From Ceratotherium simum simum (Eukaryota; Chordata; Mammalia; Perissodactyla; Rhinocerotidae), in NCBI RefSeq assembly GCF_000283155.1, contig NW_004454239.1, positions 9,097,621-9,161,620 on the forward strand: a stretch of DNA of 64,000 nucleotides, in the 5' to 3' direction. Both the position numbers and the translations under genes were made by a program. The notes under the pieces were generated by a model, which saw only the letters and a program-made list of their open reading frames with translations, was not told the origin of the DNA and did not search any database. Below, piece by piece: positions 44,604 to 56,385 of the stretch (position 1 is the first letter of the stretch; every line of letters starts with the position of its first letter).

Positions 44604-45074
44604 TGACAAGAGATTCTCACATACTGAGGTATATGGGGTAACTATTCCAGTTCAAAACTGATTTGGCTGGAACTAACAAGTCCAATTTATGGCCTATCAA
44701 ACATACATTGCACATCTACTTAACCGTTAACGTAAAGACTGTCTTAAGACAAGAATGCATACTTCCCTTCCTAAACCCTATTGGCAACACCCTATTGATA
44801 ACGCCTGGATTAGTCCCTTTCCTGACATCACAGTCACAGTCACGTTGACCTGCTAATTTACAATTAAATACCTCTTTGAAATTTTGATGGAAATGTTTCC
44901 TGGGTTTGTTTAATGTATGTTCTTTGTTCTAAAAAGATATAAGACTGTACTGAAAACCATGCTTCTCCAGAATGCTTTCTAAGGCCTTCCGGGTTATAAT
45001 CCTCACTCTGGCTCAAGTAAACTCACCTTATTTCTCTTATCTATAGAATGGTTATTGGTTATTTTGCATCGACA
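44604..45074 (+). repeat. Solo LTR of a class I ERV, second family
   Basis: 471 bp, TG...CA: starts 'tgacaagagattctcacata', ends 'ggttattttgcatcgaca'. A TATA-like 'aaaaagatataagactg' lies near 44932-44948, followed by 'ctctggctcaagtaaactca'. The 4-mer 'ctac' occurs directly before (44600-44603) and after (45075-45078), an exact class I target duplication. No similarity to the 43.2-kb LTR is apparent. Confidence 0.8.
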
Positions 45075-45399
45075 CTACCAAGAACCCACAGGAGACCAGA
45101 GGTTCAACAAAAATGCAGGAGCCTGGAGGACAGAAGAACAAAAGTTCAGGACCATCCTCCAGGGCCTCTGGAGATAGAGGCAGGGAAGCTGGGATTCCAT
45201 GGCAGGCAACCTGTGCGTCCATCTGCCCACAGTGGGGGGGTCTGCCCAAAACCCTCTGGGCGTGGTATTCACGTTACAATTGGAGCCTTCACAGCCTGGC
45301 CCATCAGCCCCTCCCTCAATGCGAGGGAGGAGGTGCAGCTGCTCTCCCCACCCCCCAACCAGGCAGCAGAGGAGCTGTCACCCCAGCCTGGAGGCTGTT
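45075..45399. other. Single-copy DNA
   Basis: Unrecognised, GC-rich. Overlapping open frames of 119-156 codons (45048-45561, plus) run on into the L1 that follows and partly start in the LTR, so they are not genes. Confidence 0.45.
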
Positions 45400-46318
45400 G
45401 TTCTTTCTTTCTTTTTTCTTTTACCTTACTTCTTGGTGGGTGTTTTATTTATTTTTTATTCAATTTATTTAAACTACAAAGAAACAAAAACAATCCACCC
45501 ATTTCTCCCACCCACTAACCCCCAGTTCTGGCAACCACCTATCTGTTCTCCGTATCTATGAGCTTAGGATTTCCTTTTTAATATTTTAATTTTTGTATTT
45601 AATTTTTATTTTTAATACTTTTGTAGATTCCACATATAAGACAGATCATAAGGTATTTGTCTTTCTCTGTCAGATTTATTTCACTTAGTATAGTGTCCAG
45701 CAGGTCCATTCGTGTTGTCGCAAATGGCAAGATTTAAATTTTTTTATGGCTGAATAATATTCTATTGTACATATATATATATATATACACATATATATGT
45801 ACCATAATTGCTTTATGCATTCCTCCATCAATGGACACTTAGATTGTTTCCATATCTTGGCTATTATAAATAACCCTACAATGAACATAAGGTGCATATA
45901 TCTTTTCAAATTAGTATTTTTGTTTTCTTCAGATAAGAAATGGTATTGCTGGATCATATGGTAGTTCTGGCTGTAATTTTTTGAGGAACCTCCATACCGT
46001 TTTCCATAGTGGTTGCACCGATTTACATTCCCACCAACAGTGCACAAGGGTTCCCTTTTCTCCACATCCTCACCAAAGCTTATTTCTTGTCTTTTGATAA
46101 TAGTCATTCTAACAGGTGTGAGGTGATATCTCATGGTGGTTTTGATTGCATTTCCCTTATGATCAGTAATGTTGAGCATCTTTTCGTGTACCTGTTGGCC
46201 TTCTCTGTTGCCTTTAGAAAAATATTGATTCAGATCTTCTGCCCATTTTATTTGGATTGTTTTTTTGCTGTTGAGTTGTGTGAGTCCTTTATATATTTTG
46301 GATATTAGCTCCTTATCA
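45400..46318 (-). repeat. L1 LINE, ORF2 C-terminal part and 3' UTR (left half)
   Basis: Minus-strand L1. The minus frame 45685-46179 contains '[16 protein letters not shown]', '[18 protein letters not shown]' and 'IEYYSAIKKF', all signatures of the L1 ORF2p C-terminus, with frame damage between them. A TA-rich microsatellite is at about 45770-45800. The element is interrupted by an LTR at 46319 and resumes at 46958. Confidence 0.93.
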
Positions 46319-46957
46319 TGAAACCAGTAAACAGTTAGCCATTAATGACTAGGTAGCTAGTAAGAAAGTTTTTTTTGCAATTACCTATTATAGCTTTCAG
46401 TTTTTCCCCTGCCCATTGTTAGTTGTGCTGCTTAGGCAATATGCTATCTGACTCCCGCTGGCTTCCTATAGATAACATCTCCCTTGCCTGGGTCACCATG
46501 GTAATGGAGGTTTCAGCTGTTTTTCAAGAATTAGGACCCGTTGTCCAGTTCAGGCTGGTTGAGACCACCAACCCATCAACTGGGGCCAGCGCAGGTGCCT
46601 GATAAGTGACCTTTTTGACGTCAAGAGGCTGAAAACTCTACCCTCAGATCATGCTAACACCACCATTTTGTGAACATGCATCCTATGAAGAGCCATGAAG
46701 TTTCACTATGCTTGTGCAGATCATCAATTACCTCATTTCTCTTCACCTCCAATCATCTATCTCCACACGTCAGACCACCTTGTGCCCTACTCCATAAATA
46801 CCCCTGAGTTCCCATTTTTGCAGAGGTGTATTTAAGACTCATTCTCCTGCCTCTTCACTTGGCTGCCTTGTAATTAAAATCCTCTCTCTGCTCCAACCTC
46901 ATCATTTCGGTGATTGGCTTTCCAGGCAATGGGCAAAGACGAACATGGTTCGGTAAC
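46319..46957 (+). repeat. Solo LTR inserted into an L1
   Basis: About 639 bp of foreign sequence splits the L1 phrase 'ccttatca|gatatatg'. The 5-mer 'tatca' occurs at both edges (46314-46318 and 46958-46962). The insert starts 'tgaaaccagtaaacagttag' and ends 'catggttcggtaac'. It has 'tactccataaatacccctga' (TATA-like, about 46790) and 'ttgtaattaaaatcctctct' (polyadenylation-like, about 46870). The 3' end is not a canonical CA, so the duplication length (4 or 5 bp) is ambiguous. Confidence 0.8.
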
Positions 46958-47195
46958 TATCAGATATATGATTTGCAAATATTTTCTCCCATTCAGTAGG
47001 TTGCCTTTTCATTTTGTTGATGGTTTCCTTTGCTGTGCAGAAGCTTTTCAGTTTGATGTAGTCCCACTTGTTTATTTTCGCTTTTGTTGCTTTTGCTTTT
47101 GGTGTCAGATTCAAAAGATCATCACCAAGACTCATGTCAAGGAGCTTACTGCCTGTTTTCTTCTAGGAGTTTTATGGTTTCAGGTCTTATATTTT
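46958..47195 (-). repeat. L1 LINE, ORF2 part (right half)
   Basis: Continuation of the minus-strand L1. The minus frame at 46902-47135 encodes '[20 protein letters not shown]' then '[20 protein letters not shown]', a highly characteristic ORF2p stretch. The element is 5'-truncated near 47195. Confidence 0.93.
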
Positions 47196-48060
47196 CTTGA
47201 AATTCAACTCAGCCTGCCCCCTGCTCCCCCTCAGACACCCTGCAAAGAGGCCCCACCGAGCAGTTTAGTTTCCAGCAGTGTAAACACCTGTAGTTGGTAC
47301 TCCCGTTGAGAGAGGAGAGAGGCCCAGCCTCCCCACTCCCAAGGGAGAGCTGAAAATCCCATGCACTCTTGTCTCTCCTTATGGATCAGCTTAAAGAACA
47401 GCCACCTTCTGGAGGACCTCAGGACCCTCCACTCCACCTCCTTTAATTCCAAAGACCCTGTGGTCACCTTCCCTCCTCTCTCTCCCACTCAAACTTCCTG
47501 TTTCTGCACCGAACTTCTCTCTCTTCTTCCCATCTCCTAGGAATAATGTCTCTCTTTCTGGTCCAGGCAAACTCTACCCCTTGAGGCCCCGGTCTCGTCC
47601 TCTCATTCCACCAGGCTGCACTTACCCCAGTCTCCACTCTCTCACACCTTCAGTCTCTGCTCACCCCCCTTGACTCTTTTCTGCAGCCCACAAGCAAGTC
47701 TTCTCCCTCAGCACCTCCACAACTCCTACCGCACTTCGCTTTCCTCTCCTGGTCACACCTGCTTCCCCACACACTTTCCTCCCTGTTCCTTTGCAGCCTC
47801 TTTTCTCTCCCTGTCACTTCTGGCACCACTCCCAGATGTTGCCAGGGCCCTAACCATACAAATTTTAATGCTGACCCACCTCTCAGAGCCACCTGCACAG
47901 TGGGCCAGCACCACTCCCCTCTAGTAGGCACCTAGGTCTTCTCTGGAGGCCACCATACACCCTTTGCCTGCTAGATCCCTAACGGGATCTAGACTTTGAA
48001 AGGGGCCTACTACTTGTTAAGGCCCTGGGCTCCTAGATTTCAGGGACCATGACACTCCTC
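47196..48060. other. Pyrimidine-rich single-copy or old repeat DNA
   Basis: Long C/T-rich stretches (47460-47860) on the plus strand with many Leu/Ser-rich chance frames. Some phrases hint at an old dispersed repeat, but I cannot name one. No gene. Confidence 0.4.
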
Positions 48061-48840
48061 CATTCAGTTACTAGTTGAACAAATATTTACTGGGGACAGA
48101 CTGTGTGACAGGCCTGGGTCAGACAATGAGATCCACCAGTGACCAAAAGCAAGGTCTCTGCCCTCGTGGAGCTTGTGTTCTAGTAGGGAAGACATGAAAT
48201 AGGCAAAGGATAAATTTTAAAAATCAAGATAATTGCAGATAGTGGCAAGAGCTGTGGAGATATAAAACCAGGGTGATGATATGATGAGAAAGAAAGGGTT
48301 ATGAGGGAGAAGGGTAATTTAGATGGGATGTTGAGGGACAACTCTCTGAGGAAAGACATTTAATCTGAGGCCTGCATGAAATCAGGCTCCAGCCAGGCTG
48401 ATATGCATCTGGTTCACAGACTTTCCTGTTGTCCATAACCAGAGTCCTTCCTGATTGGTCAGAGCCCGTGCTGTACTGGTTGTTAAGTATTTTCAATATA
48501 TATCTCTTCTGGTCCCAGCCAAGATAAGATAAAGGGCCATAGCATGAGCTACAAAGACTCTGAGATGGGAGGGAACTTGGTGGACTCATAGGGCAGAAAG
48601 TGAGCTGGCATCACAGGACCATGGGAGCATGGAGGTCCAGGAGGTGGTCAGGGCCAGACAGTGTATGTCTAGTCTACCTTGGTAAGGCATTTGGATTTTA
48701 CTCTCAGTGCTTGGGACAGTTTTAAGCAGGACAGAGATATGCTCTAATGTGTATTTTTAAGGAGTACTCTGGCTGCTATGTGAGGCGTGGATTTTAGGAA
48801 GATGAGATGAAAGAGTGCATGGATAGGAGGCTGTCTTCAT
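48061..48840 (+). repeat. Old L1M-type 3'-UTR-like repeat, interrupted
   Basis: 'gaacaaatatttactgggga', 'ctctgccctcgtggagcttg', then, after a break, 'aaggcatttggattttactc', 'gacagttttaagcaggacag' and 'gtactctggctgctatgtga'. About 48380-48600 is an insertion or unrelated segment ('tcctgattggtcagagcccg', 'gttaagtattttcaatatat') that may be a decayed LTR. Confidence 0.5.
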
Positions 48841-49085
48841 TTTGTTCCCCAGAAGTAGACTCTGATCAACTGCAAGTAGTTCACTTGGGAAATGATGCCA
48901 AAAAAAAAAAAAACAGTAGGAGGGAAGAGAATGAGAGGCAGCCAAGTCAGGGTGTGTTCTCAAGCACGTCACCACTGGGTGACTGGAACTTAATCCCACT
49001 GGGAATTTTGGGAGGCAGTGTAGAACAAGCATCTCAGATTATCCCATCTAAAGGGTGAGGGAGCTAGAGTATTATTACAGTGTTA
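48841..49085 (+). repeat. Unidentified LTR-like element (copy 3 of 3)
   Basis: 'ttgttccccagaagtagact', 'gcaagtagttcacttgggaa' and 'aatcccactgggaattttgg' parallel the 14.83- and 22.07-kb blocks. Contains a short A-run at 48901-48914. Confidence 0.45.
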
Positions 49086-49263
49086 ATTCGCCAGCACTTC
49101 TGGCCTGTATGTCTATAAACAGAGTGGGCTCTGCAAAGAGAAGTCAGGGCATGTGGGTGGGGCACTGAGAGCCTCTGAGGCCATTTCTGTCCTACAGAGG
49201 AGAGATCATGCAGGCTTGGGACTGAGTGGTAAAAGTAGTGATTGAAAGAGAATGAGGAATGAA

Positions 49264-49692
49264 GGTCTGACACATGCTACAACATGGATGAACCTTGAAA
49301 ACATGATGCTAAGTGAAACAAGCCAGTCACAAAAGAGCAAATAGTTCAGGATTCCACTTATATGAAATACTTAGAACAGGCAAATTCATGGAGACAGAAA
49401 TTAGATTAGAGGTTACCAGGGACTGGGGACAATGGAAATAGGGAATTATAGTTAATGAGCACAGAATTTGTTTGGGGTGATGAAAAAAATTTGTAAATAG
49501 ACAGTGGTGACAGTGGCACAGCACTGTGAATGTAATTAATGCCACTGAACTGTACATTTCATATGGTTAAAATGGCAAATTTTATGTACATTATATATAG
49601 TTAAAAATAATAATAATATCTAAAACCATTGAATTGTACACTTCAAATGAAGGAATTGTGTGGTATATGAATTATATCTCAGTAAAGTTGTT
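49264..49692 (+). repeat. L1 ORF2 tail and 3' UTR
   Basis: 'gctacaacatggatgaacct', 'gatgctaagtgaaacaagcc', 'tccacttatatgaaatactt', 'aggttaccagggactgggga', 'aattatatctcagtaaagtt' match the classic L1 3' end in order. No frame. Confidence 0.9.
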
Positions 49693-50269
49693 TTGTAAAG
49701 GAGAGAGAGAGGTGAAGAGACTTGGAACATGAGTTAAGCCCATGCGACTGGCTATGGATTGGATGTCTGAATGAGAGAGAGGCGGCAGGGATGATGGCCA
49801 GGCACTGAGAGAATGCTATATCAGCTGCTCTGTAGTTAACCAATTGCTCAACCCAAACTGGTGGGAAGCTGCCCACTCACATTGGCTGAAGGGCTTCGTC
49901 ATGCTTGGAGAATCACAGGAAACACCGCAGGAAGAGCTGGAGAGTGCGGCAGTCTCACGCACAGGCCATTATGAAATTTAATGTCCTCAGTCTCTCTTCC
50001 CAGGCACACCCCCAGCACAAAGCTCATTGTAGTTCTTAGGTCAATTGTGATGTGCTACATTCCAGGGAGCTGGGCACCTTCGGGTCTCAACCCTTCCTTC
50101 TCAATCAACTTTTCACCAGTCCACAAAGGACTGCCATTCGTAAGCAATCAGGTGCCGTGGCTAGAAGCTGGTGAGGAGGATACACACATCCAGCCCACTG
50201 CACGACATACACGGCCACCATTTCCCTTCTGTGTCTGTGGATCTGGGGTCTAGGCAAGGGCTTCATTCT
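49693..50269. other. Single-copy DNA
   Basis: Starts with a short GA run after the L1 end. No gene or repeat recognised. Confidence 0.4.
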
Positions 50270-50600
50270 TAACTGACTTTTAGAAAGTCTGCTTTAGCTT
50301 ATTGCAGTTGGTTAAATCAATAAGCCCACCTTTTACTGGATCTTCCTTTAACCAGCTGAGCTTATAAAGCTGTATGTGAGCCAAGCTAAAAATGTCACCG
50401 ATCGCATGCTCTTAAATCACATCTCATTGAACCAATACAATTTTCTCCGTTGACTTAATTCCCGGGCAAAGATTTCTAGCCTGCTTTAAAGAACGACGCC
50501 TCTATTCAATCAAAGGTTGAAGCCGTGACAGCGCTGCAGAGTGATAAATGGTGAAACTGTGCGATGGGCCAGATGGCCAAGGGGATAACCTAGCCAGAAA
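50270..50600. promoter_or_regulatory. Candidate conserved non-coding element
   Basis: Repeat-free block with paired homeodomain-like and other factor-like cores: 'gcttattgcagttggttaaa', 'tcaataagccc', 'ttccgttgactt'-like sequence, 'gcctgctttaaagaacgacg', 'tctattcaatcaaaggttga'. No open frame. The call rests on texture only. Confidence 0.3.
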
Positions 50601-50704
50601 CTAGCCCTCCTTACACTTACAGAAATCCCACAGGGCACCACATCTCCTACGTGCAAAGAGACAGTCTTATTTTTCTCCTTGCCTTCATGGAGCCTGCAAA
50701 CATT

Positions 50705-50885
50705 AGCCCTAGAGGAGACCTTGAAAACATCTAGCTCAGTATCTGCACTTCTCTTATGGAAATGTTCATCCCAGAGAGATTTGGTGACTTGCTCAATGTC
50801 ACACAGCCAGAAGGCATGACTAGGCTAGACTCCTGGTCTCCTAATTCTCAGTCCACTGTCTTTTCCCTTGCATCACACTGCCTTT
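50705..50885 (-). repeat. MIR-type SINE
   Basis: 'agagagatttggtgacttgc', 'tcaatgtcacacagccagaa', 'actcctggtctcctaattct' and 'cagtccactgtcttttccct' match the reverse of a MIR variant with its tRNA-like head. Confidence 0.75.
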
Positions 50886-51884
50886 CATTGCCAAAACGAT
50901 TTCCCCATTGAGCCTAGGATTATGAAATCATAATGACCTTTGGCAGGATGAGTAAAATGTGACAACCAGCAATAATTGCCAACATGTATGGAGTAGGTAC
51001 TCTGTGCCAGCTGTGTATTATCTCACTCTGCCACTCTGCTCGCTAAGCCTGCATGTGTGGGAGCAGTAGGGATGTACAATTTCACCCTCTGTGACGGAAT
51101 GTTTCCCCAATCCAGAAAGGCAGATGAGAGAGAAACATACAGGGAGGGGTGAGGGGAGGAAATCTGATCAGGATGGGATGCCAAGAAGTGATAAAGGAGA
51201 AACTGCTGGCGAATGTGGGTAGGAAGACGGCCTGAGCCTATGGTTCCTGAGCTGCCTCCACCCTAGCTGCACCTCAAGGCTGTTAATCACCTCCACAGAG
51301 TGGGGCCTAAATATGTCCATACACAAGTGTCACATAAACAACCATATGCAGAAAGCTGACTTGCTTAACACACAAATGTCCAACTTGTCCAAGTATCCCG
51401 GGATGTTTTTCATCTCAGGTGTTAAAAACCCCATCCAATGCTGCACCTCCCCTTACTATGACAACTGTAGCATGTAATCACCACAAGAAGGGGCACACAC
51501 CAGGGTGCTAACCTCCCGCCCTCCCACCCTCCAGCCTCCATCAGCCCTGCCAGGTAGGGGCGCATGGGAGAAGCCTGCATATTTCTTTACCGCCCACAGT
51601 GAGAAGTTCTCATTCATCTGCAACTTCGTCTTTGATAGGTTTCATTCTTTCATCATCGTAACTTAATGCAATTGACAATAGGTCAGGTCTCCAGACTAGT
51701 TAATGCCAGCATTGTGGTAAGGGCTGCAAAACATTTAATTGGAGGGTCAGGCGAGAGGTTAGGGAAGTCTCAGCACAACGTTGGGAGAACCAATGGGCAG
51801 CGATCCTGGACTTGTTGAGTCTCAAGGCACAGAGCAGAGAACACAGGCAGGGGCAGGAGCCCCACATTCTCCCTGATCTTCCCC
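50886..51884. other. Single-copy DNA
   Basis: A weak MIR-like piece occurs at about 50965-51030 ('atgtatggagtaggtactct', 'gtgccagctgtgtattatct'). Otherwise unrecognised, with no gene. Confidence 0.4.
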
Positions 51885-51995
51885 ACCAACCTCAGCTCTG
51901 CCTGCTCTTCAAGACACAGCTCATGCCCCCATGCCCATTCCAGGAAGCTTTCTCTAACTATCTAGCACACAGGGACAGTCTCTTTTTGGAATTCC
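51885..51995 (+). repeat. L2 LINE 3'-end fragment
   Basis: 'gctcttcaagacacagctca' then 'attccaggaagctttctcta' is the same conserved L2 block as at 1590, in the same orientation. Confidence 0.65.
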
Positions 51996-52262
51996 TATGC
52001 ACTCTAGAGTTTGGAAGCCAATTAAATTAAATCCATCAAATATTTATCATTTTATGAACACTTGATATGGTATTTGCCTTTAGGGTAGTTCATTCCAGAT
52101 TGGGAGCGGAGACTAAAGAGACAAAGCCTACAAAATGCTTCAAACACTGTGAGTGTTGCTAACATCCCTGGAGCTGGGGTGGGTTTCACAAAGGATGGGC
52201 CTTCCAGATGCCAAGACACTGAGAGGAGATGCCTCTGGGCTTCTCCTATCGTTGGGTTCTAA

Positions 52263-52293
52263 ACCATCCATGGTTCTAAAAACCATGGATGGT
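52263..52293. repeat. Perfect hairpin, 13-bp arms
   Basis: 'accatccatggtt' (52263-52275) and 'aaccatggatggt' (52281-52293) are exact reverse complements with a 5-nt loop 'ctaaa'. Each arm also contains the palindrome 'ccatgg'. No surrounding element was recognised. Confidence 0.92.
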
Positions 52294-52617
52294 CAAAAAT
52301 TACTCTTCAAACTCTCTTAGAAAGATGCTGTGCTGGAGACCAAGGCGTTCTCACAGTAAGTCCACTCAGCCAGCTTTCCCCCCAGCACTGGGACAGATCT
52401 GTTCCCTCAGTTGGCTTATGTTTTAGGGACCATGTTATGTGGAAAATCGGTGTCATTAATTACCACAGTCACAATCAATGATGCGAGATGCTCACATCTA
52501 GAGGTGCCTGAGAGCAACCTGAGGGGGGCGATCATTGGTTCCTGGCTCCTGCTCTCTCCTCACCTGGGTAAACACTCACTGGGTTCATGGGCACGATTGT
52601 AGGTACCACTTAAACGG

Positions 52618-52679
52618 CTCTCTCTTTCTCTCTTGCTCTCTTGCTCTCACTCTCTGTTGCTCTCTTTCTCTCTCTCTCA
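52618..52679. repeat. CT-rich simple repeat
   Basis: Imperfect (CT)n with interspersed 'ttgctct' units. It precedes 'caattaaatttctgtcaatt', which might be an LTR end but is not enough to call. Confidence 0.85.
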
Positions 52680-53417
52680 ATTAAATTTCTGTCAATTAAA
52701 TGTTTTGTGTTGGACTCCTCTACCCAGCTCCATATGTGGTCCACCTGTGAGTGTCTCTCCCACCTATCGGTCATATCTGTACAGACCCTGCTGTGTTTCT
52801 GGAATGTTTGTTGGCTGATTGCAAACACTTTGGGAATGAGGAGAAGGGGCTTTCTCCCAGCCTGTACCCCACTCAGCAGGCACACAGCCCAAAGCACAGA
52901 CAAGAGCCCAACCTCTGCTTGTTATGAGGTGCTCCTGGCATGGGAGCTATCCGAGGTCCTTTCCAAGACCTCTCTGGAGATTTGTGCTTCACTCAGCCCA
53001 ACTTGGTAGCCTCCTCCTAAGAACAGTGCCCCTGAGGGTACGCACGTGTGCTCTGTCCCTGTGTGTGGGATGCTGACTGGTGCCCCCCCACTCCTGCAAC
53101 ATGAGCCACACCTGGTGCAACACCTCTGAGCACTCAAGACTCACCTGGCCAGGCTGCACCCCCATCTCAGTCAGATTTCCTGAAGAAAGGGTCTAGGGAA
53201 CGAAGCAAGGCTGGAGAGTCATCATGCTGCCAGGCCCTGCTGTTAGGGGAGAGAGGGGAAAAATAAGGCGAGGAGGCTGGGAGAATTTAAGGGAAGATTT
53301 TCTGAAAGGATTTTCCTAACTTGTTTTTAAACAGGTTTGAATAGCCCACTCTGAGCTAGTCACAGGTCAGCTTCCTTCATCCCTCACATTACAGCCAAAC
53401 TAAAATATAAAGAGGAA
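52680..53417. other. Single-copy DNA
   Basis: No gene. The frame 52641-53009 plus (122 codons) begins inside the CT repeat and is not protein-like. Confidence 0.4.
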
Positions 53418-53535
53418 AGTCATTGAACCTGTGAGGGCCTCAGTTTTTCTCTTCTGTAAAATGGGAACAATATCAATATCTCACAGGATATTTTTGAGGA
53501 TTAAACAAAATAAGTTAAATGCATAGTGAGTTGTC
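53418..53535 (+). repeat. MIR SINE
   Basis: 'cattgaacctgtgagggcct', 'cagtttttctcttctgtaaa', 'atgggaacaatatcaatatc', 'ttttgaggattaaacaaaat' follow MIR order. Confidence 0.85.
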
Positions 53536-55604
53536 AAGTTCATGAATGGTGGTGGGCAAAGTCTCACCCTTCAGTAGAAACACAAGAAGGGCAAGCAGGA
53601 GCTGAGCCCCAGGAGGCGGCTGGTGTGAATCCTAAGAAAGCTGACCTGAGAGTGAGGCAGAGGGGGCTCAACCTGCCCAGGAGAAGCCTGGAATGTCTCT
53701 TCCTGCCTGCACAGCACCTGTTTCCCTCCTGGCAACTTCCCTTAGGGGCTCTCCCTCTTCTGCTCCGAGTCCACATATTTGGGGACTGGAGGATGTCATA
53801 AGCTGCCCCATGCCCCAGTCCTAGGACTTTGCAGTTATTTAAGCCAAAAAATGCCCTTTCTGGTTAAGCCCGTTGGTGATGGGCTCAAGCCACTGGTGAC
53901 CAGGAGTCCTCTCTAACACAACACATTTGGGGCCCAATCAGCTGAGGCCTTGGGTGTCAAGAGGACTAACTGGCCATGTCGTGCTGAGCACAGAAAGCCC
54001 CGCAAACTTGTTCCACCAGGCGTTTTCAATTCCTTTTCGGTATGACTATTGGGTTCAGACACAGGGCCGCCCACACTGACATGAGCGCTCTTGCTCTCAG
54101 ACAGCCCAAGGGAAGCAATAAAAGTCCAAGGAAAATGTGAACACAGCGTGGCCTCAGGTGATTCGCATTGGGTCTCCAGAGTTGAGCTGCCTCTGACAAA
54201 GGAACCCAACATTCTGAGTCTCCTGTCTTACTAGGAGAAGAAAGGCGGCCTCTAGTTTCAGTAGCTGCAAAGATTCTGCTGACATGCCAAATGGTTGTTT
54301 ATGAAAATTTGGACATCTGTAAGCATTTCTGATTGTGAAATGTTCTGCCATGGCTGCAAGATGGAGAGACTGTTTCAGAGCCTATAACGACCCATGAGAC
54401 AGATTGTCTCATTTCATCCTGAGAATCTGGTCCATTCCAGGCAGAAACCTCTTCCATTTTCAGCTCTGGCAGTCAGATCTCCTGGGCCACTGGTGCCAAT
54501 CACAGTAGTTCTGGGTTTTTATAACTGGCACCAGCTGCCTTTGGTTTTTTTCCCTACCTCTGCCACATTTCTTTTCCAACCTGCTCAAACTAAAGAGGGC
54601 GTTTTATCAAGTCATGTTTTATCACCTGGGGGATGGAGGGAAAAACCAGTGTTGTCATCTCATTGTGCTTTCATCAACTGCTGCCATTTCTTTCTGCCCA
54701 GAGAGTTGAATCCTTTAAGTTGGGGAGTCTTAGAGGCCACATAATGGTGTTTCACTGGTTTATGTATTTGCCAGAATCACTCCTCTTCAGTCCGGTCTAA
54801 ACACACGGCAGGGAGAAACAGAGTTTGCACTAAACTCATCAGACTTTGGAGGTTTCTTCCCCGTCACATTCCTCGTGCATTATTCCCCTTGTCAGGGAGG
54901 CAGGTTTAATAGCTGCAGATAATCAAGAACCCACACAAAACCAGATGCTCACAGACACACATCCTTCTCTCCAGGCTTGCTCGAGAAGTGCAGCCACCAA
55001 CCAGACACACCAAGATTTGCTTCCACACCAGAGAAAGTGGACCCTAGGTTATCTAGGAATACAGGCTTCCATCTTGGAAGACCTGATGTCAGCTGAGAGT
55101 GTGCTGGGACAGAGCCTGCTCCCTCTTTGTGTGGCCCTTTCCTGAATTTCTAGGCCCCCTTGCCTTCCTAGTGGACTAGAATCTTCTCTAGGTTCTGTCA
55201 GCACAATCTGTCCACATTGACGAGAGTGAGACGCGCCCCCAGCTCCTCCTTTCTCACATAGACCACTAACCTGCCAACCAGAACATCTGCTCTCCCGGGC
55301 TGTTCCTCTGCCTAGCCCACAGATGACCACACTCAAAGCTCCGCCAGAGGAGTAAGGTCAGAAGTGAATGGACTCGGGGTGCTGTCAACTTGAGAGCTGA
55401 GAGCTGACGTCTGAAGAAGACAGACTAGGGGAATGCAATCCCTCCAGCCCTCCTCTGGTTTCGCTTTAGTTTTGGATCAACCCAAATACCTGTACCTGGG
55501 CCTCAGTGCTTAGTTTCCATGGAAGTGCTTTCATTGAATGACTCCATTACGTTGTTTTCCACCTGGATTCTGTCAAGGTTATATTTAGGAGACTGTATGA
55601 TTCA
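53536..55604. other. Single-copy DNA
   Basis: Two kilobases without a recognised gene or repeat. The open frames present (53526-53801, 54394-54744, 54846-55145) have no recognisable domain, and comparable frames lie on the opposite strand. Confidence 0.45.
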
Positions 55605-55720
55605 TGGTGGCAACAAAGGCTTTGTTCCAACCTCAGCTCCACCTCTTAGTACCAGTGAGACCTCAGGCACATCTCTGAACTTCCCTGAGCCCTAGTTTCT
55701 GCATCTGTACTAATTCTTTC
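55605..55720 (+). repeat. MIR SINE, 5' half
   Basis: 'aacctcagctccacctctta', 'gtgagacctcaggcacatct', 'ctgaacttccctgagcccta' and 'gtttctgcatctgtact' match MIR. Confidence 0.75.
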
Positions 55721-56385
55721 TCCTAAAACTGAAGGCATATGTCTATCTGCCAGATAAGCGGCTATCTGTGGCTTTTGCCTACCCGGCCTCAATTTTCCCT
55801 CTCCCAGTAGCAGTACCATGGAAAATATGAGGGCAGGGTGTGACCCCACCACTAACTTTAGAGTCGGGGTGAGATCTCTGCCTGGTCAATCAGATTTCTA
55901 CCCACCTACTCACGGGATCGGTGTGGGGTGGATGCATGACCCTAAAGGGTCTAACGAGAATCAGCCTCAAAACTTTTGTTCTGGGCTGTGTCCTGTGTAA
56001 CCTGACATGTGGTTAGGCTCATAGTAGGTGCTCTTTCAAAGGGATATGTTCCAGGTTGTTCTTAAACCTTTCCCGCTGCTGATCTCACCATTCTGAAACG
56101 GCCTTTGAGTGCTTCCCCTTCAGATCCGATACTGTTGAGATGGACATATGAATCCAGTCCTGAGTGAAAAGGCTGAGTTCTCCAGAGACTCTCTTGGTGG
56201 CCCCCCCAGTTCCCCTCAGTAGCAGCGCCTGCTGACTGCTTCCCCTGCAAGCACCGAGACTGTGCCCTGAGACTTTCTAAGGCGTCTCTGGGTCCCACAC
56301 AGGGCAGGCAGGAAGTGCAGAGGCGCTGAGGCCCAGCACAGACGTCAGCCAATCACAGACAGGACTGAAGGATAAGTACCCCAGA
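55721..56385. other. Single-copy DNA
   Basis: Nothing recognised. Confidence 0.4.

Noticed and set aside
45048..45561. Overlapping plus frames of 119-156 codons
   Set aside because: They start in an LTR and run into an L1 3' end. No domain.
46009..46308. Plus-strand frame in L1
   Set aside because: Antisense of L1 ORF2.
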